From positions 1 through 14,884 of the forward strand of contig JAGBZZ010000271.1 in the NCBI GenBank assembly GCA_017652965.1: a DNA stretch of 14,884 nucleotides, given 5' to 3'. How positions within the stretch are numbered: position 1 is the stretch's first letter; each line of letters starts with the position of its first letter. This document shows positions 6,433-14,076 of the stretch, piece after piece. Origin of the DNA: Clostridia bacterium. Its GTDB lineage: Bacteria > Bacillota_A > Clostridia > Oscillospirales > CAG-272. The notes below the pieces were generated by a model, which was not told the DNA's origin, searched no databases, and saw nothing but the letters and a program-made list of their open reading frames with translations. The translations under genes were made by a program, and so were the position numbers.

Positions 6433-8156
6433 GGCGCGCCTCCTTCCGTGGCCTGCATCTGAATGTCGGCCACCGTGCGGTAAAGGGGACAGGTACGCAT
6501 CAGCTCGTCATGTGTGCCGTAGCCGACGGCGCGGCCGCCATCCAGCACCAGGATGGCATCGGCATGCGCGATCGAGCTTACCCGTTGCGCCACGATCAGC
6601 TTTGTTACGTCCGGATACTCCTCAGACAGTGCACGGCGGAAGGCCGCATCGGTGGCATAATCGAGTGCCGAGGAGGCATCGTCGAGAAGCAGGATCTCGG
6701 GGTTGCCGGCAAGCGCACGCGAGATGAGCAGGCGTTGCCGCTGGCCGCCCGAGATATCGTTGCCGCGAGAAACGACCGCGCCGTCATAGCCCCCCTCTCG
6801 CCGTTCGATATACTCGGCGGCATGTGCCACGGCGGCGGCCTTCAGGATATCGGCCTCCGGAATCTCCCGAAAGAAGGAAATGGCCTCACGCAGGGTACCT
6901 GCGGCCACAAAATCATGCTGAAACACCACACCGAATTTTCGCGTCAGCTCCTCCCGCGGGACGGTACGGATATCCTGCCCGTCTATCATCACACGGCCAC
7001 TGTCCGCATCATAGAGACGAAGCAGAAGAGAAAGAACGGTAGACTTCCCGGCACCGGTAGGCCCGAGAATGCCGAGGGTCTGCCCACGGCCAAGCGAAAA
7101 GGAGATATCCGAAAGCGTCTGTCCGACCCCGGTGTAGGAAAAGCTTACGTGGGAAAATTCCACGTGTGCCCCACTGCCCTGCTTGCCAAGCTCGGGCGGG
7201 CGTACGGTAAGATCCTCGGGCAGCTCCAGAACCTCCGCCACGCGAAGGGCGGCGGCCTGGCCCCTTGCCGCCATGGTAAAGACACGGGTGATCCCCAGCA
7301 TGGCGTTGAGGATCATTACAAAATACTGCAAAAAGGCCACAATGACCGAGGGCTGGCTCAGATCCATGTTTACAAGCTGCGCCCCGACAAGCACGACAAG
7401 CGAAAGCCCGACGTTCAGTATAAGGGTCGTGGCCGGCTGAGAGACGGAGGTCAGCGAGCCTGCCTTGATGTTGATATCCGAAAGGTCGTCATTGACGCAA
7501 GCAAAGCGGGTGCGCTCGGTCTCGGCGGCGGCAAAGGCACGCACCACGCGTACCCCTGCGGTGTTTTCCTGCACGACCTGCACCATGCGGTCAAGCTCCT
7601 CCTGCTCACGCCGATGAAGCGGCACGCTTTTTTTGGTGACAAGGATCACAACAAGGCAGATAAGCGGCAAAAGCGCAACGGCCACAAGGGCCAGGCGCGC
7701 ATCCATCAGAAGCATCATCACAAGACCGCCGAGGAGCAGGATGGGCGCACGTACCCCCATCCGCTGGCCGCGAGCCAGGAACTGATTGATGTGATAGGTG
7801 TCGCTGGTGAGGCGCGCCTCGGCCGACGGAAGCGTCAGCGCGTCCATCTGTGCGGAGGAGAGCGAATTCAGCTTTTCGTAAAGATCGTGCCGAAGGCGGA
7901 GGGTGATCTGCCCCGAGCTTTTTGCCGTCATACGGTTGGCAAGGATATTAAGGGCAAGGCAAAGAAAGGCCGCAACCAGCATCGCACTGCCGTACAAAAC
8001 GATCAGCGGTGCTTTCCCGGATTCAATGCCCACCCCCAGCACAAGCTCCATAAAATACGGAATAAACAGCTCGGCTACCGCACCAAGAAGCTTGATGAGC
8101 ATGGTAAACGCAATATACCCGTAAAAGGGGCGTACATAGGAGGCTAAACGTCCCAC
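6429..8156 (-). CDS. ABC exporter half-transporter with a degenerate ATP site (subunit A of a heterodimer)
   Basis: This 575-residue membrane-ATPase fusion has its transmembrane domain at about residues 10-300 and its ATPase after about 330. Walker A GPTGAGKST (365-373) and Q-loop Gln413 are intact and the signature ISGGQ (468-472) is nearly canonical. The Walker B motif ends in Asp492-Asp493, so the catalytic glutamate is replaced, and the switch-loop histidine is replaced by Gln524 (IVAQRVSSI). This pair of changes marks the non-hydrolysing site of asymmetric exporters such as TM287/288 and BmrCD. The start is GTG at 8154-8156, with AGGAG upstream inside the end of the DUF1295 gene. One base separates the upstream stop from this start, and its own stop overlaps the partner by 4 bases. 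Strong family call; the exported compound cannot be inferred. Confidence 0.95.
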   Translation of the reverse strand: MGRLASYVRPFYGYIAFTMLIKLLGAVAELFIPYFMELVLGVGIESGKAPLIVLYGSAMLVAAFLCLALNILANRMTAKSSGQITLRLRHDLYEKLNSLSSAQMDALTLPSAEARLTSDTYHINQFLARGQRMGVRAPILLLGGLVMMLLMDARLALVAVALLPLICLVVILVTKKSVPLHRREQEELDRMVQVVQENTAGVRVVRAFAAAETERTRFACVNDDLSDINIKAGSLTSVSQPATTLILNVGLSLVVLVGAQLVNMDLSQPSVIVAFLQYFVMILNAMLGITRVFTMAARGQAAALRVAEVLELPEDLTVRPPELGKQGSGAHVEFSHVSFSYTGVGQTLSDISFSLGRGQTLGILGPTGAGKSTVLSLLLRLYDADSGRVMIDGQDIRTVPREELTRKFGVVFQHDFVAAGTLREAISFFREIPEADILKAAAVAHAAEYIERREGGYDGAVVSRGNDISGGQRQRLLISRALAGNPEILLLDDASSALDYATDAAFRRALSEEYPDVTKLIVAQRVSSIAHADAILVLDGGRAVGYGTHDELMRTCPLYRTVADIQMQATEGGAP

Positions 8157-8157
8157 C

Positions 8158-9033
8158 TTATCTCTCCTTTCTGAAGCTCGGTAAGGGGATCAGATTGCGC
8201 GTTTCCGAAAAGTAGAGGGCATAGCCCTCCTTCTCTGCCTGACGGCGATCGGCCATCCGGATACTGATAAACAGGAACATAGCAGTATTAACGGCGGCGC
8301 CGAGGCAAAGCGGCCACATAAGGGCAGGCAACAGGGAAAGCGAGGCAAGCGCGATGCCCCACCACATCAGGATCTCACCGAGGTAGTTAGGATGCCGTGC
8401 ATACCGCCAAAGCCCCACACGGATAAAGCCGCCGCGGCCGCTTTTGCGGAAGGCCTGCATCTGCACGTCCGAAACCGTTTGCAGGGTGATGGCAAAAAGC
8501 GAAAGGATGACCCCAAGCACGGTAAGGGCATTGCCCGCACCGCCGTCAAAAAGCGCATAGACGACAGGCAGGATGCAGGCGTATACCACGAGGGTGGGAA
8601 ACATATGGATCCCCAAAAGGCTCACAAGCCAGAAGGCCTTGCCCGTCCTTTTGCGGAGCATACGGTACCGCCAGTCCTCATGCGTAAGACCGCCGAAGGT
8701 ATACGCCCAATTGGCAGTCAGGCGAATGCCCCAAAGCCAGATGACCAGCAAAAGGAGGACGTCCCAGATGGAGGGCCGCCCAAGCCCCACGGCGAACGCA
8801 GTGAGGATCACGGGGGGCTGGACACTCCAGTAAGGGTCATAGGCAGAGGCATTGCCGAAAAGAAGACCGACAAGATAGACAAGCACGGTGGCGGCGGCAT
8901 CGGCGATCAAGAGGGCGGAATAAAGCGGCATCTGCCCACAGGCAAAAAAGACTGTCACCCCAAAGAGGGCCGCCGCCACGTAGGTCAGTGCAAGGATCGC
9001 ATAGCTTCCCCCGCGATGAGAGATGCGTATCAT
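8158..9033 (-). CDS. DUF1295 membrane protein (steroid-reductase / isoprenylcysteine-methyltransferase-like fold)
   Basis: This 291-residue polytopic membrane protein has about seven hydrophobic spans. Family marks in order are NASAYDPYWSVQPP (61-74), HEDWRYRMLR (118-127), the C-terminal RYARHPNYLGEILMWWG (210-226), and GYALYFSETRNLIP (270-283). The RHPNY..G...WWG block is shared with steroid 5-alpha-reductases and isoprenylcysteine methyltransferases, where it lies at the cofactor site (NADPH or S-adenosylmethionine). A lipid- or isoprenoid-directed reductase or methyltransferase is therefore possible but unproven. The ATG at 9031-9033 overlaps the serine hydrolase stop by 4 bases, and the next gene starts one base after its stop, so it is translationally embedded in the operon. 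Its position between a hydrolase and an exporter suggests a membrane-linked substrate, which is inference. Confidence 0.88.
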   Translation of the reverse strand: MIRISHRGGSYAILALTYVAAALFGVTVFFACGQMPLYSALLIADAAATVLVYLVGLLFGNASAYDPYWSVQPPVILTAFAVGLGRPSIWDVLLLLVIWLWGIRLTANWAYTFGGLTHEDWRYRMLRKRTGKAFWLVSLLGIHMFPTLVVYACILPVVYALFDGGAGNALTVLGVILSLFAITLQTVSDVQMQAFRKSGRGGFIRVGLWRYARHPNYLGEILMWWGIALASLSLLPALMWPLCLGAAVNTAMFLFISIRMADRRQAEKEGYALYFSETRNLIPLPSFRKER

Positions 9034-10511
9034 GCGTCTGCCCGCTTGGCCACAAACGTGCCCTGGTATTCACCAAGGAAATTCTCGGCAAAGCGCATAC
9101 ACTGCACCGTTACGTACTCGTCACGGAAGGCAAAGGTGATGGTGAGGTTACCGAAGTAGCGGTCGATGATCTGCACGCGCAGGTGCATCACCTTCTCCTC
9201 TCCAAAGGCGGCCGAGGCGGCACAGCGATAGCGGAAGCCGTTGGTCGTTACCGTTCCGCCGTTTCCGTCCGAATAGCCGAACTGCGGGAAATAGTCATAC
9301 ACGTTTTTACCGAGGCCAAACGGTAGGACCTTGTCGCCCTGGGCGTTGGTATAACGGAATTCCCCCGTCCCATCCTCGGCAAAATGCAGGGAGAATTTTG
9401 AAATGCCGGTGGGGTTCTGATTGGCGATATAGGTCACGCCGTTCAGCTGCTCGATAAACGGCGAGGTCGGCTCACCGTACGCAGTGGCAAGATCCAGCTT
9501 ACCGCAAAGCGCTTCCAGCGCGCGGCATCCCTCGGGGTTAGGGGCAAGCTCGCCCTCCACCGCAGGGCGGACGATATAATCGAAGAATCCGTTGATGATC
9601 ATAGCACCTGCCGCGGCGTTCCCCTGGTTATCGGCCGTGCAGACGAAGACCATATCGGTTTCGGGCACGCAGATGGTGAACTGACAGCCCATGCCGTTGA
9701 AGCCGTAGCCCTGCTCATAGATCCAGATCTGGTAGCCGTAGCCATGGGAGGTGTGTCCCGCAAAGCCGAGACGGAAGTTATCGGTCTTGCGAGAGGTGGC
9801 CTCCTTGATATAGGCCTCGTTCATCAGGCGCTTACCGTCCCACACGCCGCCCTTCATCAGAAAACGGGCAAAGGAAAGCATATCGCGAGAGGTGCAGACC
9901 AGGGCGGAATCCCCCCAGGAGGCACCGTTTCTCGTCTTCAGGATCTCGGCCGTTTTGAAGGTGCCGAGATGACGGAAGATGCGCTCGTTAAGAAAATCGA
10001 ACAGCGACTTGCCGGAAAGCTTTTCTACCAGCGAGGAAAGCACCTGTGAGCCTGCACTGTCATACACCCAAAGCGTGCCCGAGGGGCGCAGGGGATTCAC
10101 GTCGTTAAGATAGCTGTGGGTACGGTCGGGGTCGGGAGAGGAAAACCAGTTGACCCCGCCGCCCGTGGTGCGCATCATCAGCATCTCACGGATGGTCAGC
10201 GCGGCCAGCCACTCGGGCAGCTCTCTTTCGCAAAGCTCCGGGAAATAGGAGGCCATGGTATCGTCAAGCGACAGAAGGCCGTCCTCCACAAGAAGCCCGA
10301 TGGCGATAGCCACGTAGCTTTTGGTCTGCGAATACATTCTGTGGCAAAAATCCTTGTCAAACGGCTTCCAGTAGGCCTCGCAAAAGAGATCGTCTCCCTT
10401 TGACATCAGGACACTGTGCATGACAAGACCGCGCCGCTCCAGATACTCAATATACTCCTGTACACGACAGGAGGCGACACCGGCCTTTTCGGGTGTGATC
10501 TTAGCGAACAT
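9030..10511 (-). CDS. Serine hydrolase of the beta-lactamase / penicillin-binding-protein class C family
   Basis: This 493-residue protein has a serine-active domain (about 1-310) followed by a beta-rich C-terminal region (about 315-493) that I do not recognise. Motifs are S61-Q-T-K64 (SxxK, nucleophile and base), Y150-D-S in the YxN position (Asp-Ser replaces the usual xAsn, so it is atypical), and H253-T-S plus GYGYQIW for the KTG-like element. FNGMGCQFTI with VPETDMV matches the conserved end of this fold. Relatives include esterases, D-aminopeptidases and beta-lactamase-like enzymes; none can be chosen. No signal peptide is visible, so it is probably cytoplasmic. I use the ATG at 10509-10511 (GGAG 9 bases upstream) because a longer frame to 10580 would start inside the promoter. 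It leads the four-gene operon with a strong promoter. Confidence 0.9.
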   Translation of the reverse strand: MFAKITPEKAGVASCRVQEYIEYLERRGLVMHSVLMSKGDDLFCEAYWKPFDKDFCHRMYSQTKSYVAIAIGLLVEDGLLSLDDTMASYFPELCERELPEWLAALTIREMLMMRTTGGGVNWFSSPDPDRTHSYLNDVNPLRPSGTLWVYDSAGSQVLSSLVEKLSGKSLFDFLNERIFRHLGTFKTAEILKTRNGASWGDSALVCTSRDMLSFARFLMKGGVWDGKRLMNEAYIKEATSRKTDNFRLGFAGHTSHGYGYQIWIYEQGYGFNGMGCQFTICVPETDMVFVCTADNQGNAAAGAMIINGFFDYIVRPAVEGELAPNPEGCRALEALCGKLDLATAYGEPTSPFIEQLNGVTYIANQNPTGISKFSLHFAEDGTGEFRYTNAQGDKVLPFGLGKNVYDYFPQFGYSDGNGGTVTTNGFRYRCAASAAFGEEKVMHLRVQIIDRYFGNLTITFAFRDEYVTVQCMRFAENFLGEYQGTFVAKRADA

Positions 10512-10551
10512 AGACAAATTCTCCTTAAAAAAGATAAACTTTGACAAATAA

Positions 10552-10580
10552 AGTGTAGCACATCTCTGCGCGGCAGTCAA
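10552..10580 (-). promoter_or_regulatory. Promoter of the serine hydrolase-DUF1295-ABC exporter operon
   Basis: Minus strand TTGACT (10575-10580), a 17-base spacer and TACACT (10552-10557) preceded by TGC. The leader is about 35 bases. The -35 lies only about 10 bases beyond the T-run of the mntP terminator, so the junction is very compact. Confidence 0.85.
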
Positions 10581-10589
10581 GAAAAATAT

Positions 10590-10613
10590 AAAAAAATGCC
10601 CGCAAAGCGGGCA
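10590..10613 (-). terminator. Rho-independent terminator of mntP
   Basis: A perfect 7-bp stem (TGCCCGC 10597-10603 with GCGGGCA 10607-10613) and an AAA loop, followed on the minus strand by six T (complement of 10591-10596). It begins 3 bases past the mntP stop codon and separates mntP from the hydrolase operon. Confidence 0.92.
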
Positions 10614-10616
10614 ATA

Positions 10617-11192
10617 TTATTTGAAAACGCCGGTAAGGAAGATCTCAATCCCCACGAGAATGAGGATCGCCCCGCCAAGCACAGAGGCGCGGTGAGAGAG
10701 TCCACCCCCGAAGCGGCGGCCGAGATAAAGGCCGAAAAGACAGACAAAAAGCGTCACAATACCGATGATCACCGCCTCGGTAAGGACGGGTATAAGCGGC
10801 AAGGACGCAACAGTCAGCCCCACCGACAAGGCATCCACCGACGTTGCGACCCCTTGCAGAAGGAGCGCCGCAATTCCCGCACCCGCCACCGCCCCGGTAT
10901 GCTGTGCGCCACCAAGGATCATCCTGCCGCCGATCACCGAAAGGAGCAGAAGCGAGACCCAGGGAACAAGGGGCAGGAGAAAGGTAATGTGCCCGACAAG
11001 CGTATGCACCGCAACCCAACCGACAAGCGGCATGATAAGCTGAAAGGCGGCAAACACCCCCGCGGTGGCCAGCTGCCTATGCCGGCGCATGTGCGGATCG
11101 GCAAGGCCGTTGGCAAGCGAGACAGAAAAAGCATCCATGGAAAGCCCCACACCGAAAAGGAGGCTATTGGCATAAAACAAAGCACCGGGCAT
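10617..11192 (-). CDS. mntP: Putative manganese efflux pump MntP
   Basis: This 191-residue inner-membrane protein has six predicted spans and the length of MntP, which exports Mn2+ and protects against manganese overload. The two internal-repeat signatures are plain: LSMDAFSVSLANGL (residues 17-30, Asp20) and ATSVDALSVGLTVAS (116-130, Asp120), with AFQLIMPLVGW (49-59) in the first repeat and GGAILILVGIEIF near the end. The paired aspartates in the repeats are the family's proposed metal ligands. The ATG at 11190-11192 is preceded by CGGAG with 7 bases of spacing. It lies 136 bases after dinB on the same strand; I see neither a clear terminator after dinB nor a convincing promoter for mntP, so read-through is possible. 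The leader holds a hairpin (11215-11244) but not the recognisable yybP-ykoY manganese riboswitch. Confidence 0.93.
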   Translation of the reverse strand: MPGALFYANSLLFGVGLSMDAFSVSLANGLADPHMRRHRQLATAGVFAAFQLIMPLVGWVAVHTLVGHITFLLPLVPWVSLLLLSVIGGRMILGGAQHTGAVAGAGIAALLLQGVATSVDALSVGLTVASLPLIPVLTEAVIIGIVTLFVCLFGLYLGRRFGGGLSHRASVLGGAILILVGIEIFLTGVFK

Positions 11193-11214
11193 GCAAAAAC
11201 TCCGTTTTCTTTTT

Positions 11215-11244
11215 GCCCCCCTGCCGCAAAAACGGCAAAAGGGC
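11215..11244 (-). other. Hairpin in the mntP 5' leader
   Basis: A nested stem of TGCCG/CGGCA (11222-11226, 11233-11237) inside GCCC/GGGC (11215-11218, 11241-11244) lies about 22 bases before the mntP ATG. The minus-strand bases after it are A-rich, so it is not a terminator. It may affect translation or be a remnant structure; no known riboswitch class is evident. Confidence 0.45.
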
Positions 11245-11328
11245 GGAACCGCGGCTCAAAGAAATATGAACCGTTTTGTTTACAATAGATGCAAAAAACC
11301 CAGGTTTTATGCCTTATTTGTTTGTTTT

Positions 11329-12582
11329 TTAGTTCTTTTTTCCGCCTTCGGCCTCCGCTGAAGACGAGGACTCGCCAAGGCCGATGCCAAGGTCATTGCC
11401 CAGCACCGCCCCGCGGAAAACGGCACCCGAGCCAAAGCGACCGCGGATATCATCCACCGCAAACTCCAGCCGCTCACGTCTTTCGTGGCGGCGGTCGCGC
11501 TCGTCATCAAAAAGCCCTAACTGCTCACCCGCATCCCCCGAAACCAGGTTCATAGCCGTAACCGTCAGCATACGGATCGGCTTCCCCGCCCCCCATTCGG
11601 AAAAGGCGATCGCGGTAGCAACCTCGGCAATCTCACGCCCGACGGCCGTAGGGGGATCTATCCCCTTTTGCCGGCTTATACTGCGCAGGGCGGGATCCTT
11701 GACGGTCAGCGATACCGTCGAGGCACGCAGGCCGCGGCGGCGCAACCGCTCACCGATCTCCTCCGAAAGCACACCGATCCCCAGGCGGATCTCGTCCGCA
11801 GTGGCGATATCACGGCGGAAGGTCATGCCGTTGCCCACGCTTTTTACCTCGCTTGCCTCCTCGGGGGGGATCACGGGGCTCCTGTCCTCTCCCCTGGCCG
11901 CAAGCCCAAGATGCTCACCGGCCTTCCCAAGGCGTGAGACCAGAAAGGCGGGCGAGGCCGCCGCCAGGTCACCGATGGTACGGATGCCGGAGTTGCGCAG
12001 GACTGTGGCCGTACGCTCACCGACAAAAAGCATATCCTCCACCGGGAGCGGATAAAGGATCTCCCGATAATTTTCACGCCCGATGTAGGTGATCGCATCC
12101 GGCTTTTTGTAATCACTGCCAAGCTTGGCAAAGGTCTTGTTGAAGGAAACACCGATCGACACGGTGATCCCGATCTCCTCCTTTACCGCACGGCGGATAC
12201 GCTCGGCGATCTGCATTCCATCCCCGAAAAGGACACGGCTACCCGTCACGTCCAACCAGGATTCATCGATGCTGAAGGGCTCATAAAGATCGGTAAAGCG
12301 GGCATAGATCTCATTGACGGCACGGGAGATGCGGGCATACTCACCGTGGTGCGGCGGTACGACCACAAGCTGTGGGCACTTTCTCTTGGCCGAATAGACG
12401 GTCTCGGCCGTCCGGATGCCGTAGCGCTTGGCCGGCTCGTTTTTTGCCAGCACGATGCCGCGGCGATCCTCCACGCTGCCGCACACGGCCATAGGGCGAG
12501 ACCAAAGGGAGGGGTCACGCAGACACTCCACCGAGGCAAAAAAGCTATTACAGTCGCAGTGCAGGATAACACGCTCGCTCAT
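11329..12582 (-). CDS. dinB: DNA polymerase IV, Y-family translesion polymerase
   Basis: This 417-residue error-prone polymerase bypasses DNA lesions. The palm motif HCDCNSFFASVE (8-19) holds metal ligand Asp10 and the steric-gate Phe15; the second catalytic block is SIDESWLD (104-111, Asp106-Glu107). SIGVSFNKTFAKLGSDYKKP (142-161) is the family's finger/palm signature. A helix-hairpin-helix region (PVEDMLFVGERTATVLRNSG) and a little-finger domain follow. QLGLF at 354-358 is a good beta-clamp-binding motif, and a basic tail with RRERLEFAVDDIRGRFGSG follows, as in Firmicutes DinB. The ATG at 12580-12582 lies 2 bases after the kinase stop; a G-rich GGGGGAA about 7 bases upstream serves as ribosome binding site. 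No LexA-type box is visible, and expression probably comes from the kinase promoter. Confidence 0.95.
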   Translation of the reverse strand: MSERVILHCDCNSFFASVECLRDPSLWSRPMAVCGSVEDRRGIVLAKNEPAKRYGIRTAETVYSAKRKCPQLVVVPPHHGEYARISRAVNEIYARFTDLYEPFSIDESWLDVTGSRVLFGDGMQIAERIRRAVKEEIGITVSIGVSFNKTFAKLGSDYKKPDAITYIGRENYREILYPLPVEDMLFVGERTATVLRNSGIRTIGDLAAASPAFLVSRLGKAGEHLGLAARGEDRSPVIPPEEASEVKSVGNGMTFRRDIATADEIRLGIGVLSEEIGERLRRRGLRASTVSLTVKDPALRSISRQKGIDPPTAVGREIAEVATAIAFSEWGAGKPIRMLTVTAMNLVSGDAGEQLGLFDDERDRRHERRERLEFAVDDIRGRFGSGAVFRGAVLGNDLGIGLGESSSSAEAEGGKKN

Positions 12583-12584
12583 GC

Positions 12585-14033
12585 TTATTCCCCCGCCACC
12601 GGCAACGTGAAGGTGAAGGCGCAGGACTGCCCCGCCACGCTTTCCAGCGACATGGTTTCACCGTGGGCGTCCATAATGGTTTTGGAAATATACAAGCCAA
12701 GCCCGGCCCCTGTGCGGTCACGCCCGCGGCTCTCATCACTCTTATAAAATCTGTCGAACACGTAAGGGACGTCCTCCTCGGCGATCCCGTCTCCTTCATT
12801 ATACACCGTGACGGCGATCTTACGTCGCCCCTGCGGTGCAATGGTGATCGTAAGTGCCGCCCCCTCGCGCGCGAACTTGATGGCGTTATCGCAAAGGTTG
12901 TAAAGCACCTGGTGGATGGCATCCTTATCCCCGGTTACCAGGATATTGTCTGCCTCTGTCATAAAGGCAACCTCCAAGCGCTTTTCGTCGATCCGCTGTT
13001 CATTGGCGATCAGGATCAGGCGTGCCATTTCGCAAATGTCGAAATTTGTAAAGTTGAATTTACGCGAGCCGGATTCCAGACGGGAAAGATCGAGAAGCTC
13101 GGTCACAAGGCGGGAAAGACGACGTACCTCCTCGGCGATCACGCCGAGATAATAATCCCTTTTTTCCTCCGGTACGGCGCCGCCCGTGATCCCCTCAATA
13201 AAGCCGAGGATGGTCGTCATCGGTGTGCGCAGGTCGTGCGAGACGTTGGAAATAAAGGAGTTACGCATGGTCTCCAGCTGCTCAAGCGATTCGGCCATCT
13301 GGTTAAAGGCCTTACCAAGCGTTGCGATCTCATCATTGCCGACAACCGCCACACGCGTATCGAATTTTCCCTTGGAAAAGCTTTTTGTCACGTGGCTCAT
13401 CTCCCGCAGGGGGCCTGCGATCCGCTCGCAGAAGAGATACAAAACGACAAGCGCGCCAAGGATGATCCAAAGGCTTGTCAGAAGCACGGTGCTGATCAGC
13501 GGTTGGGTCATACCGCCGAAGCTTTCCATGGTGGAATACGCAACAAGATAGCCAAGCGGCTCACCGCTCTCGGCCTCCAGGACGTACACGCAGTAGGGGT
13601 AGCGCTTCTCTGCATCCGAAAAGGTTGCAGACGGATAGATCTGCCCCTCGTCCTCTGCCGCCGCCAGGATCTCAGCCGGGAGGAGCATGCCCACGTGGGC
13701 AGGGGGGGTATCGGTGCCATCCTCCGAGATCACGACCCGCCCCTCGGTATCACAGAACAGAAGCACGGTTTCCTCGGTATTGGAAAGGTAGACACGAAAA
13801 ATAGCGCTGTACCACCCGATCGCGTCGGGGTCGACACCTTCGCCCTCCTCGGAAAGCAGGATATCCTCTGTCAGGGCGTGCGCCGCTTTGGCGGTGCGCA
13901 CAAGATCCTTGGCGTACCGCTCCAGCTCATATTCATTGGCAAAATTGGCAAGGATCAGCGAAAGGATCAAGAAGCTGACGGTCAACACCAGGGAGATGGT
14001 GATCAGCATCCTTGCAAAAAGACTTCGAAACAT
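12585..14033 (-). CDS. Membrane sensor histidine kinase with no adjacent response regulator
   Basis: This 482-residue kinase has membrane helix 1 at about residues 10-31, an extracytoplasmic sensor domain (about 32-175) rich in acidic residues with GEPLGYLVAYS near its end, and helix 2 at about 178-201. A HAMP linker (about 202-255, AGPLREMSHVTKSFSKGKFD) leads to HisKA, with phosphorylated His266 in SNVSHDLRTPMTTILGF. The ATPase domain shows the N box (LCDNAIKF, Asn383), G1 (DGIAEED, 415-421), F box (FDRFYK, 426-431) and G2 (GAGLGLYIS, 442-450). The ATG at 14031-14033 has GGAG 8 bases upstream and its own promoter. The signal is unknown. Such kinases usually follow their response regulator, but the gene upstream is gltX on the opposite strand, and dinB follows 2 bases downstream, so any partner regulator lies elsewhere. 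Confidence 0.95.
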   Translation of the reverse strand: MFRSLFARMLITISLVLTVSFLILSLILANFANEYELERYAKDLVRTAKAAHALTEDILLSEEGEGVDPDAIGWYSAIFRVYLSNTEETVLLFCDTEGRVVISEDGTDTPPAHVGMLLPAEILAAAEDEGQIYPSATFSDAEKRYPYCVYVLEAESGEPLGYLVAYSTMESFGGMTQPLISTVLLTSLWIILGALVVLYLFCERIAGPLREMSHVTKSFSKGKFDTRVAVVGNDEIATLGKAFNQMAESLEQLETMRNSFISNVSHDLRTPMTTILGFIEGITGGAVPEEKRDYYLGVIAEEVRRLSRLVTELLDLSRLESGSRKFNFTNFDICEMARLILIANEQRIDEKRLEVAFMTEADNILVTGDKDAIHQVLYNLCDNAIKFAREGAALTITIAPQGRRKIAVTVYNEGDGIAEEDVPYVFDRFYKSDESRGRDRTGAGLGLYISKTIMDAHGETMSLESVAGQSCAFTFTLPVAGE

Positions 14034-14047
14034 TTTCGATACTCCAC

Positions 14048-14076
14048 TTGCATTTTGTGTAATATTATGATATTAT
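14048..14076 (+). promoter_or_regulatory. Candidate promoter of gltX
   Basis: TTGCAT (14048-14053), a 17-base spacer and TATTAT (14071-14076), giving a leader of about 70 bases before the proposed start. Its -10 overlaps the divergent kinase -10 at 14075-14080. The region is very AT-rich, so an alternative -10 at 14087-14092 (TATACT) is possible but lacks a -35. Confidence 0.55.

Noticed and set aside
6297..8147. Very long open frame (616 codons) on the plus strand opposite the ABC exporter genes
   Set aside because: It mirrors subunit A, whose motifs and start signals are unambiguous. The product is His/Arg/Gly-rich with no recognisable domain and no ribosome binding site, as expected antisense to a GC-rich gene with biased third positions.
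10501..10520. LexA-type SOS box (CGAAC half near 10505)
   Set aside because: Only one half-site is present, it lies inside the hydrolase start region and not near dinB, and the second GTTCG-like half is missing.
10512..10580. N-terminal extension of the serine hydrolase (23 extra residues)
   Set aside because: It would start within the -35 hexamer, upstream of the predicted transcription start.
11193..11330. yybP-ykoY manganese riboswitch upstream of mntP
   Set aside because: I could not find the conserved paired loops in the right order; an isolated CCTGGG in the minus strand is not enough.
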